Shown piece after piece: positions 24,053 through 33,203 of a stretch of 64,000 bases of DNA. The stretch comes from Zoroaster sp. YZ-2022 (taxonomy: Eukaryota; Echinodermata; Asteroidea; Forcipulatida; Zoroasteridae), in the NCBI GenBank assembly GCA_029582265.1, contig CM055816.1, forward strand, positions 38,138,466 to 38,202,465, given 5' to 3'. Each line of letters begins with the position of its first letter. Position 1 is the stretch's first letter. A program made the position numbers and the translations under genes. A model generated the notes under the pieces. The model saw only the letters and a list, made by a program, of their open reading frames with translations. It searched no databases and was not told where the DNA came from.

Positions 24053-27000
24053 CAGAACCCGCTGCTATATGGGATTCTAGCCGGCCAATTGTCATCAGGC
24101 AAGCTCGGTGGTCGAGAGGTTAAGACGTCTGCACTAGTAAGCAGGAGGTCGTGGGTTCGAATCCCGCCTGAGTCGCCTGTGTAGTATTTTCACAGACACT
24201 CAGAAACTACTGAGTATTCAGTGCTATACACACGTCGGTGTAGGGCAAAATTAAATCAATTGTTTATCTCCCGACGCAAGAATTTCACCAACCTATAAAT
24301 CTGTGAATGTTTCAGCTTATTTGAATGTGTCGTTAACGAGAGAAAGTAAGAATGAAAACAGGCATTCAGATGATCTGTATTCATTCTAATGTGGAAATGA
24401 ATCATCAATTAACGATGAACAGTTTCAGATTTTAGTTTTGATGAACACTTTAGGATGATTGGTACAATTACCATCATTATTGTCCAAGCAAGCTTGAATA
24501 ATAACTATTTGCTTGGTTTCTTTTTCGAGTAATTGACAGGTGTACAGCCCATTCAGAAGCATACGCACCGCCTTTGTTCATGGGCTTGATCGGGCTATAT
24601 TGGACGCCCATCATGTTGCAGGACGAGATGTACTGGGTTGAATTGCCTGTAGATTAATTGAAGAGGCTTCAACTATTAGACATCTTTTCTATAGTCATTT
24701 GATAGATAATTATCTTCTGTTTTCATAATGTATTAAAATGTCTTTCGTTGTGTCACTTCTATTGGTAATCTCGAAAAACGTAGAATTAGTTGAAACTTTC
24801 ACATGTGAGTTTGTGTACATATTTCTTTATTCTTAATACAGTATTGATGAATTAACAGACATTTTACTAAAACATGTAAACTGGCTTTATTCCTCCTAAG
24901 CAGGAGACACGTTTCTGTATTTGAACAGAGGTTCAGCTATGTAGCTACGTTCAGTTAGTCAACATATATTAAAGGTGCTCTAAAATTAAATTTGTTTTAC
25001 TTGATGTCTTTTTTATGTTTCTATCCAAGTGTATCTGAGGCCTTTCAAGGGTGGAGAATTATTTTTTTCCGCAATTCTGAAACACGCGCAAAACCGCTTT
25101 TTGAACGTAGCTGGTATTAACATCTTATAATCAGGAGGGTTAAGGTGTGTTTAATTATTATGAATGTAATTCCTCCTTAAAACCATTTCACAGATCCGAG
25201 AGAGAGAGGTTCCGATTTGTTCTCACCAATCAAGTGTTGATCCGTGAGTTTGTTCCATTCTGATTTAACCCATATTCGCCTAGCTACGGGATTTCCTGTA
25301 GAACGCAAAAAGGCTGCAAACGCCTATCTACAGGAAATCACGTTGTCTATTTTTGTTCTTTTCTATCCCTTGCAAATCTTCTCCTGCACTGTACTATTAC
25401 CATGATTTATAAAACAGTTACATGTATATATCAGAATAAAGAGCATTTTATACTCTTTCAAATAGTATATTGTTTGTTTGCGATTGAGTTTTTGCAAAGC
25501 TGTAAATAACAAAGGTTTTTATTGTAATGCTCTTCAGTATTATGCTTGCATGGGGAAATCTTAGGCAGGAACACTGTTTATATGCTCCGAGTAAAAATGG
25601 ATTCGAATTTAAATTCAAATATAATATAAAATGTTTTTGTTGTAACGAAATGCACTGAAATGAGTCTTGGTGCGAGTAAACCTCCATTAAATTGAATACA
25701 GTATGCAAATTATTGTACTTAAATCTTTCACCGTAGGCAACATGTTGGACTCGTCTATTTAAATAAATGATATAATAACAAATTAGTAACCTAATTCATT
25801 ATGTATTAACATTTATGTACCTAAAAGACCACAGAACAGACTGGCCCTCGCAGCGTCGCCACTTGCGTGTTTGGTCTTTTTTCGTGTGTTTTTGTTCCGG
25901 GTTTCCACGTGGGCCTTGACTAAAGGCCAGTCCTGATTCTGAAGTTAAATTTAGAAAAAGGCCCCTAATAGCAACGTACACGGTTGTCTTGTGGCAAAGT
26001 GAATGTGATAACGTAATCAATTTAGTTAATGATACAAACAAGGTGAAATCATAATAGAAATCCTAAGACAAGTATAAACAAATGTTCCCTCATTAGTAAT
26101 GGTAATATTACATAACCACTAGTGTAATGGAATAAAAAAAAATCAATAATAAATAAATTAAGATCATTGTATGGTCAGATGTTGTTCAATGTAAAAAAAA
26201 ATAATATTAAAAAATAACAGTACTTCTGTGAACATTCTGTTGCCTAACTCGGTACTAAAAAGTTATTATATTTTGGTTTAACGATGCTAACCATAATGAC
26301 ATCTACTTTGGTTTTACCACTTTGTGAACACGCAGATATTGGTATACAGATGGTTGCCATGTTGCTAGCATCGTTGATGATGACGTCACTTGTAGTTGTA
26401 ATCACCTGACGCATTTCGCTATTCTGCTGCAGGTTCAGGAGGTATGATTTGTTTTGTTTAAAGTGAGTTCAATCACAATAATCTTTTCCCATTTCAAATT
26501 TTAAAAACACAACCTAATGCTCATCTGTTGTATTTGTCCAAGGTTGAGTCTGCTAACTCATTTATACTAGAGCTGCTTACACGAATTGGCCTTTCTATCT
26601 CGATTCTCTGTCTCGGAGTGACATTGCTGGTCTATGCGTTTTGTCGGTAAGTAGGCAAACTAGGTAAGTAGACCTTCCTTCAAAATGTCGTTTTGGGCCA
26701 TATTCATTCCGAATAATACCTCCCTAATTGAGCGAATGTGGGTTGATTAGACCTAGTTGTGCTAAGAATAATTTGCACCTCAGACGTACATATTTTTGAA
26801 GGGATTTTTGATACCACCAATGCTTAATACAACGTGTTCAAAATTGACCACTTTTTCAGGGCCTAGTGTATCCAAAATAATCCAAGTTGGAAGTCAAGTA
26901 CCCCAATGCCTAAAATGTATGGGCCTCAAAGTCTTTGTTTTTCAGAAAGAAATTTGACGGCATACACATTATGACGAACAGCTCGGCGCATTATTTGTCA

Positions 27001-30000
27001 CCATTAGTGACGTACACCAATGCGTGTTACGTTACATTTGTATATCCATCTCTTCGTGGTTCCTAACATTATAGTCGTGGCTACGGCCCGAATGCGAGTT
27101 GCAAACCCATACACATCAGCAAAGAATGGTTATAGCGTGGAAACTTGCAACCCCAAATGATACCGCCATAGACTGAGGGCTGTGGGCTCTGCTAGGAACT
27201 GGAGTTGTCTTCGGCGAGGTTATTCCGGCACGCTGAGCTTGGCCAATGTTGCCGTTACCGTCGAGTTGGGTAATCATGACAAACTTGAAAGCAGCTGCGT
27301 AGCCTCCCCTTTTTTGGTGGGGGGGGGGGGGCACAATCGGGATTTTTTCGTGGGGGAAACCTGGCTCCCCGTGGCTACGCCGCTGCTTGAAAGGGTTGAA
27401 ATTGCATTCTCGTGCATATAAAAGACCTCAACATGAAAACCATCCGCGCTATTCACAACTCGTCCTCGTGTCCTGTGAAGTATTGTACATTTTTTGTCAC
27501 AGTACATCTTCTCTGGTTGTCATTTTCAGACTGAACAACACTCGTTTTATAACACATTCTAACTTGGCATTTTCTCTGATGGCGTCGCACATAACGTTCT
27601 TCTTTATCGGCACGCAAAATAAGGTTAGACAGAAACAACTGTTAAGATGTGTTTTTAATTAGTTTTTATATATTATCTTGTAAGAACTTTCGTTTCAGTC
27701 AGGATCTCATAGGGTACTAGGTACCTCGTTATACTTATATTACTATTGAAAATTTTTGTTTTTTTCAAAATGTTATTTCCAAAATATTGGTCGTTGCACG
27801 CTCTTGTGGAGATCTAAGTGACGTCATCGGTTTATTAAAGACATCTCTACCAATTTTGATGGTCAATGTATGCAATGTTTTATTGCGGTGTATTTTAATA
27901 GGTTGGCTGCACCGCAGTCGCCATCGTGCTCCACTTCTTCTTGTTGGCAGCTTTCACATGGATGGCGCTAGAGGGCGTGTTTCTTTACGTCAAATCAACT
28001 CCCACATTCCGCTGGAAAATTCGACTGCCTGTTTGGCATCTGATTGGCTGGGGTAACATAACTCCTTTGGTCTTTATTATAAAATTGTTTCCATGTAGGC
28101 ATTCAGCTTCTTGGAAAACTACAAATGGAGGATTCTCAGAAACATGTTCACTGAAGCCACACCTCGTTTGTGAAAACAGTTCTGTACTAATGGTTGGTTT
28201 TGTTGTAAAGCTACAGTGAATAAACTCGCTTAATGAATGTGATTGGTATCAATGCAAAGCTTATTACTCTTTCAAAACCCTCAAACCCTGTGAAAAACGA
28301 ATGGTTTTGAGAATAGGAGGGTTAAGTGATGTATGTAAATAAACATTTTATTTCGAAATGGAATATTTAATATTCAACAAGGGTATTTAAGATAATATCA
28401 TTTAATTCGATTGATTAAATTAAACAGGGTGCCCAGCAGTTGTGGTTCTCATCTCAATGGCAGTACGTTTGCATGATTACACAAGAACTGGCAGGTAATG
28501 AAATTGTATGAGACGATATTACAATTTTGTTTTAATAAGACGATAAGAATATTCGCGTTTTAAAATTGAAGAACCAATAATATATTGTTTTCAAAATGGC
28601 GAACCTAGCAAACCTGAAAAAAGTACATGACATTAATTCATATGCATTTAAATTTGTTATAAATTAAAGATATGGCAATTCGTCACCGTTTTCACGAAGA
28701 GCCACATATCTCAAATGGCGTGATTGAGATTTACATTTTATACTATGCTTAGCTTAAAACTGCAAATCTGCAATACTAAAGCCACGGTTTGCAGTTTAAA
28801 ACATGATTCTGTAAAAGTTTAACCTCTCCATTGACTAACTAATTTCTTTTAAAATATTGGCTAATTGCCATAGTAATTAGTCAAAGATTATGTGTCTCTT
28901 CGTGAAACCTAAAAAGTGAGATGACCTACTTATACGCCCATCTGAATACGTGTTTTTGTTTACATAGGAAATGGATGCGCATGTCACGTGATCACACGCA
29001 CACTGACATATGTGGCTCTTCGTGAAAACGCAAAAATGATTTGACCTACATTTACGCCGTTCTGTTGCAATGTATTACATGCATCTTTGGGGATGTGTGG
29101 CTCTTCGTGAAAACGCAAAATGCAATTATTGAGATATACGCCCCTACCTGTTTTAATCAATAATTTGTCATTTTAACATTAGTGGCTCTTCGTGAAAACG
29201 GTGACGAATCGTATGACAGACCAAACAAAATAAGACCTCAGCTTGTGAATAATTAAATGTCCCAGTCGTTTGGTCTGCCCGTCACACACAACATGGCTAT
29301 ATATTTTAAATAAACCCTCTTTCTGGCAGGGTAGTTCATTACTTCAGATGTATATTTATCCGTTGTATTATAGATCCTCACTGTGCTAATTTCTCTTACA
29401 CTGCAGCTGTTGGTTGTCGTTTGATGACGGGTTCGTCTGGGCGTTTCTGGCTCCAGTTCTTGTTATTATTACCGTGAGTATAACCCCACTATATTACCTT
29501 TCTATCTATATTTATATTAAGGCTTTTACAAATTACCCTGCTACGTTAGTGTATATCATAACCGCCTTTAAAGCGAAGACACAAGTGTGGCATTTGGTAT
29601 GTTAATTTTAAATTCTAGTTATCCCAATTTATGGAAACGCATCACCAAGGTCTCACGTGTTCAGAAAACAACTATAAACAGTCGCACGTGTAACATTTTA
29701 TAAATTGGACATAGCAATTCCTGTTTTCTTGGGCAATGCTTGATGTATTGATTTGTACCGCGCGCTCCTGTTGATATCATAAAAGCGCCCTCTTTTATGT
29801 CATACTTAATCATGAACATTTAATTATAGAAACAAAATACATGTACATTCATTGTTACCTTTATGTAGAAACTGAACTAATGTTATTTCAAGGTTTGGGG
29901 ACACGCATGAATATCGTTAAAAATATGAATGAACATTAAGGTAAAAACGGTATCAAAGACCACACTATATTCCCATTTCAGTTAATACAAAATCATGTTA

Positions 30001-31355
30001 ACCTTTACTTTTGATGTATAATGATTATTAATGTTACCTGGACATTCTATTTGTCATACTGAGACGTCATCATTTGGTGCCATCCTTGTTTTGTGTGTTT
30101 TCATTAATGGTATCACTATAGTTTGTTTTAATTTGGATATATATTTAATTTGTTACTTTCTAGGGCAACACCCTTGTATTGATTCGGCTCATCTTTATCT
30201 TCTTTTCACTGAAGACCAACAAGGATAAATCAGAGGCCATGAAAATGAGGTTAGATAATGAACGCCTTGGAACCAACACTGTTTTGCATAATATAGAATT
30301 TAAAAAGTTGTCATCTTTTCAGAAAATGATTGGCCAGGTGCGAATCCATCCACTCCTTCGCTTTTTATTTTTTTTTTCACTATTCTTCCTAATGCTATGG
30401 TCCCACAGGAATATTTCGATCTTTCTGTCGAAATATATTTCGAATCCTGTTTTGTTTTGTTATTTTTAATAATTTCGTCAAAATCTCGTATAAATATCGA
30501 CAAAATATCTGTTTTCCGTGAGGAAATTTTTATTTTTGTATTTTCTCGACAATTTCGATTCATTTTCGATTTTATTTCGACGACTTTCGACTGTTTAGAT
30601 CATTTCGACTGGCATTTCGACAAAATTCGACTGTTTAGACTGTTTAGATTGATTTCGATTTTTTTTCGAATAATTTTCGATTGTTTTAAAAAATTTGGAC
30701 AAATGTTCCGATTTATTTCGCCTGTAACGATTGCTTAGACTATTTAGAGAGTTCAGATTTATTTCGACTGGTTTTCGAACTTTTAGACTGTTAAGACTAT
30801 TTCGATTTCATTTTCGATAGTTTCGATAAAATGTCGACAAAATTTCGATAAATTTGATCGAAACTTTATCGAAAAATATTGGTCAGGTTTAATAATTTTC
30901 GATTAATGATTTTTTTCCCCGACAAATCTCTACAAATATCGACAGTTTCGATTTTTGTTAGACTCTTTAGACTATTTCGACTTTTCTCGAGAAAATTTTG
31001 TAAAAAATATAAAATCTTGACGAAACACGATCTAGAGAGTCGAAATCTCTGTGGGACCATAGCATAAACGGCACAACAAAATAAACCAAAACTTTCAGAG
31101 GTATTAACTACAAATTTCCTTGACGCATATAATCAACAGAGGACCATAAAAACCTATAGTGCATCCTCGTTCATTATTTTTTGTTCAGCTTTTTCAAACG
31201 CTTTACAGTGTTGCTTCGTCTTTTGCAGAGCCGGACTGCGACTCGTTCTTGTGCTAGAGCCACTCCTTGGTATACCGTGGATTCTTGGTTTCTTCTACAC
31301 TAATGAAAGCACAGGCGTATTCGCCTATGCGTTTGTTATCTTGAACAGCTTGCAG
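18860..31355 (+). CDS. Adhesion G-protein-coupled receptor with LamG, Ig and GAIN domains (exons interrupted; 3' end in gap)
   Basis: Exons read so far: 18860-19585, 21255-21581, 22417-22584, 22882-22998, 23680-23864, 26336-26441, 26543-26646, 27530-27623, 27902-28052, 28428-28494, 29407-29473, 30164-30249 and 31229-31355. They encode an extracellular LamG/pentraxin-like domain, an Ig-like domain, an acidic linker, GAIN segments, the autoproteolytic GPS (CSCNHLTHFAILL) and seven-helix segments up to about helix 6/7. The phase chain agrees at every junction except 23864 to 26336, where one GAIN exon (phase 0 to 2) is unidentified. The signal-peptide exon is also missing, and the last helix and tail must lie in or beyond the N gap. 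Such receptors signal by exposing a tethered agonist after GPS cleavage. Ortholog identity is uncertain. Confidence 0.9.
19586..21254. other. Receptor intron with inverted-repeat element
   Basis: No coding sequence seen. The 3' part (20605-21180) is copy 1 of the CGTGAAAACG repeat described separately. A short TTTG run lies near 19673-19690. Confidence 0.6.
20605..21180. repeat. CGTGAAAACG-motif element, copy 1
   Basis: It begins CACCGTTTTCCTCAAGTGACGAATCGGCCC and contains several copies of ATTCGTCACTTCGTGAAAACG. It ends with GTGATTCACCGGGTATATTAAT and AAATGTCGGCGACAATGAAT. A second copy follows the next exon. Confidence 0.8.
21255..21581 (+). CDS. Adhesion GPCR exon: Ig-like domain
   Basis: Acceptor ATGGCAG before 21255, donor CCCAG|GTAGGT; phase 1 to 1, 109 codons. 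Ig features: IQFQCTAS with the first Cys, VVWRVYQ with the core Trp, TSTLTILNYRERGYEGSVIVC with the Asp/Tyr-corner-like region and second Cys, then SANFTIPG. Two extra Cys may form a second bridge. The phase matches the preceding exon exactly. The ATG 21249 is upstream of the splice site and not a start. Confidence 0.85.
21868..22361. repeat. CGTGAAAACG-motif element, copy 2
   Basis: It starts CACCGTTTTCACGAAGTGACGAATCGGCCC and matches copy 1 over nearly its whole length, ending AAATGTCGGTGACAATGAATAC and CTACAAAACTGAATTTGAC. The two copies flank the Ig exon in the same orientation. Confidence 0.85.
22417..22584 (+). CDS. Adhesion GPCR exon: acidic linker
   Basis: Acceptor GCACAG, donor ACAAAG|GTATAT; phase 1 to 1, 56 codons. 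It contains VEHTTSLASTNPQEPNEH, SIRSFLNDVNSVDRDND and an acidic end EEEDKG. The first half looks like a Ser/Thr/Pro stalk and the second like the start of the helical part of a GAIN domain. Confidence 0.75.
22882..22998 (+). CDS. Adhesion GPCR exon: GAIN segment
   Basis: Acceptor CCTACAG, donor TCTG|GTAATA; phase 1 to 1, 39 codons, with EEGEYSEVGRELNGVVYSVQIP. The amphipathic and beta-like pattern fits the GAIN interior, and the flanking phases agree. On its own the exon would not be recognisable. Confidence 0.7.
23680..23864 (+). CDS. Adhesion GPCR exon: GAIN beta-strand segment
   Basis: Acceptor TTTGTAG, donor AAGGAG|GTATGT; phase 1 to 0. It encodes VIAIMSIYKSHG, FGSKVIELKVIT and LTNFSSDPIKLTFPV. 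The phrase (P)IKLTF is the strand that usually precedes the CxxW part of GAIN domains. Confidence 0.8.
23984..24297. mobile_element. tRNA-derived SINE flanked by 40-bp direct repeats
   Basis: AATTGTTTATCTCCCGACGC and the next 20 bases occur identically at 23984-24023 and 24258-24297. Between them are an (AT)n run and a tRNA-like unit with box A TGGTCGAGAGG (24109-24119) and a perfect box B GGTTCGAATCC (24154-24164), then a tRNA-unrelated tail. The acceptor-stem bases do not pair fully, so a SINE is likelier than a functional tRNA. The long duplication would be the target site. Confidence 0.75.
24021..24050. repeat. (AT)n microsatellite
   Basis: About 15 AT units at the left end of the SINE insertion, overlapping the end of the left direct repeat. 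Confidence 0.9.
25740..25925. repeat. Dispersed repeat, copy A (partner at 42390)
   Basis: Shared blocks with 42390-42595: TTGGACTCGTCTATTTAAATAAATGATA, TAACAAATTAGTAACCTAAT, ACCACAGAACAGACTGG and TTTTTGTTCCGGGTTTCCACGTGGGCC, in the same order and orientation but diverged. Family unknown. Confidence 0.7.
26336..26441 (+). CDS. Adhesion GPCR exon: GPS autoproteolysis motif
   Basis: Acceptor ACACGCAG, donor CAGGAG|GTATGA; phase 2 to 0. It encodes YWYTDGC...VTCSCNHLTHFAILL. The Cys-x-Cys and His-Leu/Thr cleavage site are intact, so self-cleavage between Leu and Thr is expected. The residues after the cut (THFAILLQVQE) would be the tethered agonist. Confidence 0.95.
26543..26646 (+). CDS. Adhesion GPCR exon: transmembrane helix 1
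   Basis: Acceptor GTCCAAG, donor TGTCG|GTAAGT; phase 0 to 2. It encodes ELLTRIGLSISILCLGVTLL and VYAFC, the usual TM1 pattern of family B2 receptors. Confidence 0.93.
26647..27529. other. Receptor intron with an intact hAT-like MITE
   Basis: Non-coding. It contains the 94-bp MITE at 27292-27385. The ORFs here are in the repeat and show no domain. Confidence 0.6.
27292..27385. mobile_element. hAT-like MITE with perfect 8-bp target duplication
   Basis: The ends are CAGCTGCGTAGCC and GGCTACGCCGCTG, flanked by CTTGAAAG at 27284-27291 and 27386-27393. 8-bp duplications and CAG..G ends are the hAT superfamily signature. The interior is a poly(G) run plus CGGGATTTTTTCGTGGGGG. It is non-autonomous. 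Confidence 0.88.
27530..27623 (+). CDS. Adhesion GPCR exon: transmembrane helix 2
   Basis: Acceptor ATTTTCAG, donor AATAAG|GTTAGA; phase 2 to 0. It encodes LNNTRFITHSNLAFSLM and ASHITFFFIG, matching the R..IH.NL..SL pattern of the family. Confidence 0.93.
27902..28052 (+). CDS. Adhesion GPCR exon: transmembrane helix 3 and second loop
   Basis: Acceptor TTAATAG, donor GGCTGGG|GTAACA; phase 0 to 1. It encodes GCTAVAIVLHFFLLAAFTWM and ALEGVFLYVKS, the hallmark C..VA..LHF.FL..F.WM..EG..LY of adhesion GPCRs, then WHLIGWG. Confidence 0.95.
28428..28494 (+). CDS. Adhesion GPCR exon: transmembrane helix 4
   Basis: Acceptor TTAAACAG, donor GGCAG|GTAATG; phase 1 to 2. Read with the preceding exon end it gives the GWG.P pattern followed by AVVVLISMAV. 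Confidence 0.9.
28495..29406. other. Receptor intron occupied by an inverted-repeat element
   Basis: Mostly the 28678-29211 CGTGAAAACG-type repeat. No coding sequence seen. Confidence 0.6.
28678..29211. repeat. CGTGAAAACG-motif element, copy 3 (CTCTTCGTG variant)
   Basis: The left end CGTCACCGTTTTCACGAAGAG and right end CTCTTCGTGAAAACGGTGACG are perfect inverted repeats. GTGGCTCTTCGTGAAAACG recurs internally near 29010 and 29095. Related to the copies at 20605 and 21868 by the CGTGAAAACG core and the GTGACGAAT end. Confidence 0.85.
29407..29473 (+). CDS. Adhesion GPCR exon: transmembrane helix 5 (start)
   Basis: Acceptor CTGCAG, donor TTACC|GTGAGT; phase 2 to 0. It encodes CWLSFDDGFVWAFLAPVLVI. 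The CWL motif with the conserved extracellular Cys and W.F..P is typical. Confidence 0.93.
29474..30163. other. Receptor intron, nothing further seen
   Basis: AT-rich, no repeat family or exon recognised. Confidence 0.5.
30164..30249 (+). CDS. Adhesion GPCR exon: helix 5 end and third intracellular loop
   Basis: Acceptor TTCTAG. It encodes GNTLVLIRLIFIFF and KTNKDKSEAMKM. Two donors are possible: ATGAG|GTTAGA at 30250 (phase 2) and GGCCAG|GTGCGA at 30338 (phase 0). Only the first matches the phase-2 frame of the next exon (AGLRLVLVLEPLLG), so I chose it; the second may be an alternative site. Confidence 0.85.
30392..31065. mobile_element. TCGA-rich inverted-repeat element in receptor intron
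   Basis: The 17-bp ends ATGCTATGGTCCCACAG and CTGTGGGACCATAGCAT are perfect inverted repeats. The 640-bp interior holds about 30 TCGA words, mostly in TTTCGA context, and repeated ACTGTTTAGAC. There is no ORF. The start (CAGTCCCAC) recurs just before the N gap at 31435. Confidence 0.85.
31229..31355 (+). CDS. Adhesion GPCR exon: transmembrane helix 6 to start of helix 7
   Basis: Acceptor TTTTGCAG, donor TTGCAG|GTAAGC; phase 2 to 0. It encodes GLRLVLVLEPLLGIPWILGF and FAYAFVILNSLQ, corresponding to LLP.LG.TW..G and the start of helix 7. This is the last exon before the assembly gap; the remainder of helix 7 and the tail are not visible. Confidence 0.93.
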
Positions 31356-31443
31356 GTAAGCTCTACAGTTTGAATTATGGCTTACACCAAATAATAATGA
31401 CAGGTATACTATGGTTGTTATAAACCGTCTTATGCAGTCCCAC

Positions 31444-31943
31444 NNNNNNNNNNNNNNNNNNNNNNNNNNNNNNNNNNNNNNNNNNNNNNNNNNNNNNNNN
31501 NNNNNNNNNNNNNNNNNNNNNNNNNNNNNNNNNNNNNNNNNNNNNNNNNNNNNNNNNNNNNNNNNNNNNNNNNNNNNNNNNNNNNNNNNNNNNNNNNNNN
31601 NNNNNNNNNNNNNNNNNNNNNNNNNNNNNNNNNNNNNNNNNNNNNNNNNNNNNNNNNNNNNNNNNNNNNNNNNNNNNNNNNNNNNNNNNNNNNNNNNNNN
31701 NNNNNNNNNNNNNNNNNNNNNNNNNNNNNNNNNNNNNNNNNNNNNNNNNNNNNNNNNNNNNNNNNNNNNNNNNNNNNNNNNNNNNNNNNNNNNNNNNNNN
31801 NNNNNNNNNNNNNNNNNNNNNNNNNNNNNNNNNNNNNNNNNNNNNNNNNNNNNNNNNNNNNNNNNNNNNNNNNNNNNNNNNNNNNNNNNNNNNNNNNNNN
31901 NNNNNNNNNNNNNNNNNNNNNNNNNNNNNNNNNNNNNNNNNNN
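31444..31943. other. Assembly gap (500 N)
   Basis: Exactly 500 N, a fixed-size placeholder. The true length and order are unknown. Translations across it are meaningless. Confidence 1.
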
Positions 31944-32060
31944 TTTATATTGATACAGCTTCTTCAGTTGACTGTACAATTACATGTATACTGATCTTGA
32001 ACATGTTGTTGGTACATGTATTAAGTCTAACTACTTTCCTCAGAGGAATAAGGGACAATT

Positions 32061-32315
32061 AGGGCCAAAGTCATGGTACATTTGTGTACAGCCAAGCCTT
32101 TGAGAAGCCCGGCTAGGCCCAGGCTTTTCCCCTGCCTACTGACCTGTATAATGAGCTCTGCTTGCCTGGGCTAGGCCCTCCAGAAGCCAGGTTATATTTG
32201 ATTGGCAGGTACTGTATTGTTACAGGATTAGGACTCACAAAAGACAATTAGGAGGCCAGGTAGCCTAGCCTGGCCAGGCTTCTCAAAGGCTTGGCTGTGC
32301 CATGACTTTGGCCCT
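32061..32315. repeat. Palindromic MITE, AGGGCCAAAGTCATGG ends
   Basis: AGGGCCAAAGTCATGG and CCATGACTTTGGCCCT bracket the element, and a second inverted pair AGCCAAGCCTTTGAGAAGCC / GGCTTCTCAAAGGCTTGGCT lies just inside. The centre is rich in CCTGGC/GCCAGG. Confidence 0.9.
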
Positions 32316-32385
32316 CCTCCCTAAGTGTATAATTACTGATGGTGAAATGGGGCTTTAACTGCAAGAAAAATTGCAAACAATATTT

Positions 32386-32684
32386 TAAGAGATTGTATGG
32401 TTGTATGATCCATTAGCAAGATGAAGCTGGTTGAAATTAAATACTTTACTTCATTAAATGGGTGATTTTTTAGAAATAACAGAAATGAAAGTACATGAAG
32501 ACAGAAACAATGATAATGTGAACAGAACCAACAAACACACCAGTACCCTGTTGATTAATTAAGAGATTGTATGGTAGTATAATCCATTAGCAAGATGAAG
32601 CTGGCTGAAATGAAATACTTTATTTCATTAAATGGGTGATTTTATTTTAGAAATAACAGAAATGAAAGTACATGGAGACAGAAA
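32386..32684. repeat. Tandem duplication, about 174-bp offset
   Basis: TTAAGAGATTGTATGGT.GTAT and the following 120 bp (through AAATGAAAGTACATG.AGACAGAAA) occur at 32386 and again from about 32559, with few differences. Confidence 0.85.
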
Positions 32685-32697
32685 TAGTCAGAAATAA

Positions 32698-32774
32698 CAA
32701 CTTGATGTTTCGATCAGTATGTTCTGATCATCCTCAGGAGACGATCAGAGCATAGTGATCGAAACGTCGAGTTG
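32698..32774. repeat. Inverted GTTTCGATCA/TGATCGAAAC motif, hammerhead-like
   Basis: CAACTTGATGTTTCGATCAG and TGATCGAAACGTCGAGTTG form an imperfect palindrome around TCCTCAGGAGA. On the - strand the order CTGAGGA, a TGATCAG/CTGATC stem, then GAAA matches the hammerhead-ribozyme core. The + strand arm has one core mismatch. A diverged relative is at about 23574-23616. Such motifs are known in Penelope-like elements and retrozymes. Confidence 0.45.
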
Positions 32775-32890
32775 TAAACTCCAGTTCTTTTCAGAACTAA
32801 TTACTACTCAATTGAAATTTTCACATGGTGTCACCGCAATTAGTCTTACATATATCCTCTTCACCATGCAAAGCTACACGTTTTACAGGC
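32775..32890. repeat. Dispersed repeat ACATGGTGTCACCGCAA, copy 1
   Basis: CCAGTTCTTTTCAGAACTAATTACTACTCAATTGAAATTTTCACATGGTGTCACCGCAATTAGTCTTAC-type sequence follows the hammerhead-like motif directly. Partners: 38440-38510 (+) and 53030-53120 (-). Confidence 0.8.
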
Positions 32891-33203
32891 CTACATACTG
32901 TTTAAACCTGGACATTGTGGGCACCTGTCTAATATGGACACTTTTCATTGGTTCTGTTGGGTGTCCACTATTCATTAGTTTGATGATCGTTTATTGTAGT
33001 GTCACACCCCCCAAAAATGTTCAACTTTTGGTTGTGACTTGTACAACTCTAATCCCCACACATTTAAGCAACCTTTTAGGACCAAGGGTTTTATTACCAT
33101 GGACCCAGGCTATAGTCTCCTCTCTGTCTGACTTGGTTTGGGTGATTTATGATGCAAGAAGGAGGAATTTGGCCATGTGGTGTTCTAGTGGGCGATTTGG
33201 GCC

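Larger units (their letters stand above)
23865..26335. other. Long receptor intron(s); missing GAIN exon expected here
   Basis: A phase 0 to 2 exon with the GAIN CxxW motif should lie here but was not identified. The region holds a tRNA-type SINE between 40-bp direct repeats (23984-24297) and a dispersed repeat at 25740-25925. Otherwise it is AT-rich with no feature seen. Confidence 0.5.

Noticed and set aside
24050..24100. Possible missing GAIN exon (AIWDSSRPIVI after an AG)
   Set aside because: It lies inside the SINE insertion between the direct repeats and lacks the expected Cys; judged chance.
24098..24175. Functional tRNA gene
   Set aside because: Boxes A and B are good, but the acceptor arms do not pair fully and the unit sits in a repeat with a tail; SINE is likelier.
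31254..31979. ORFs spanning the N gap
   Set aside because: They consist mainly of unknown residues and exist only because N has no stop codons.
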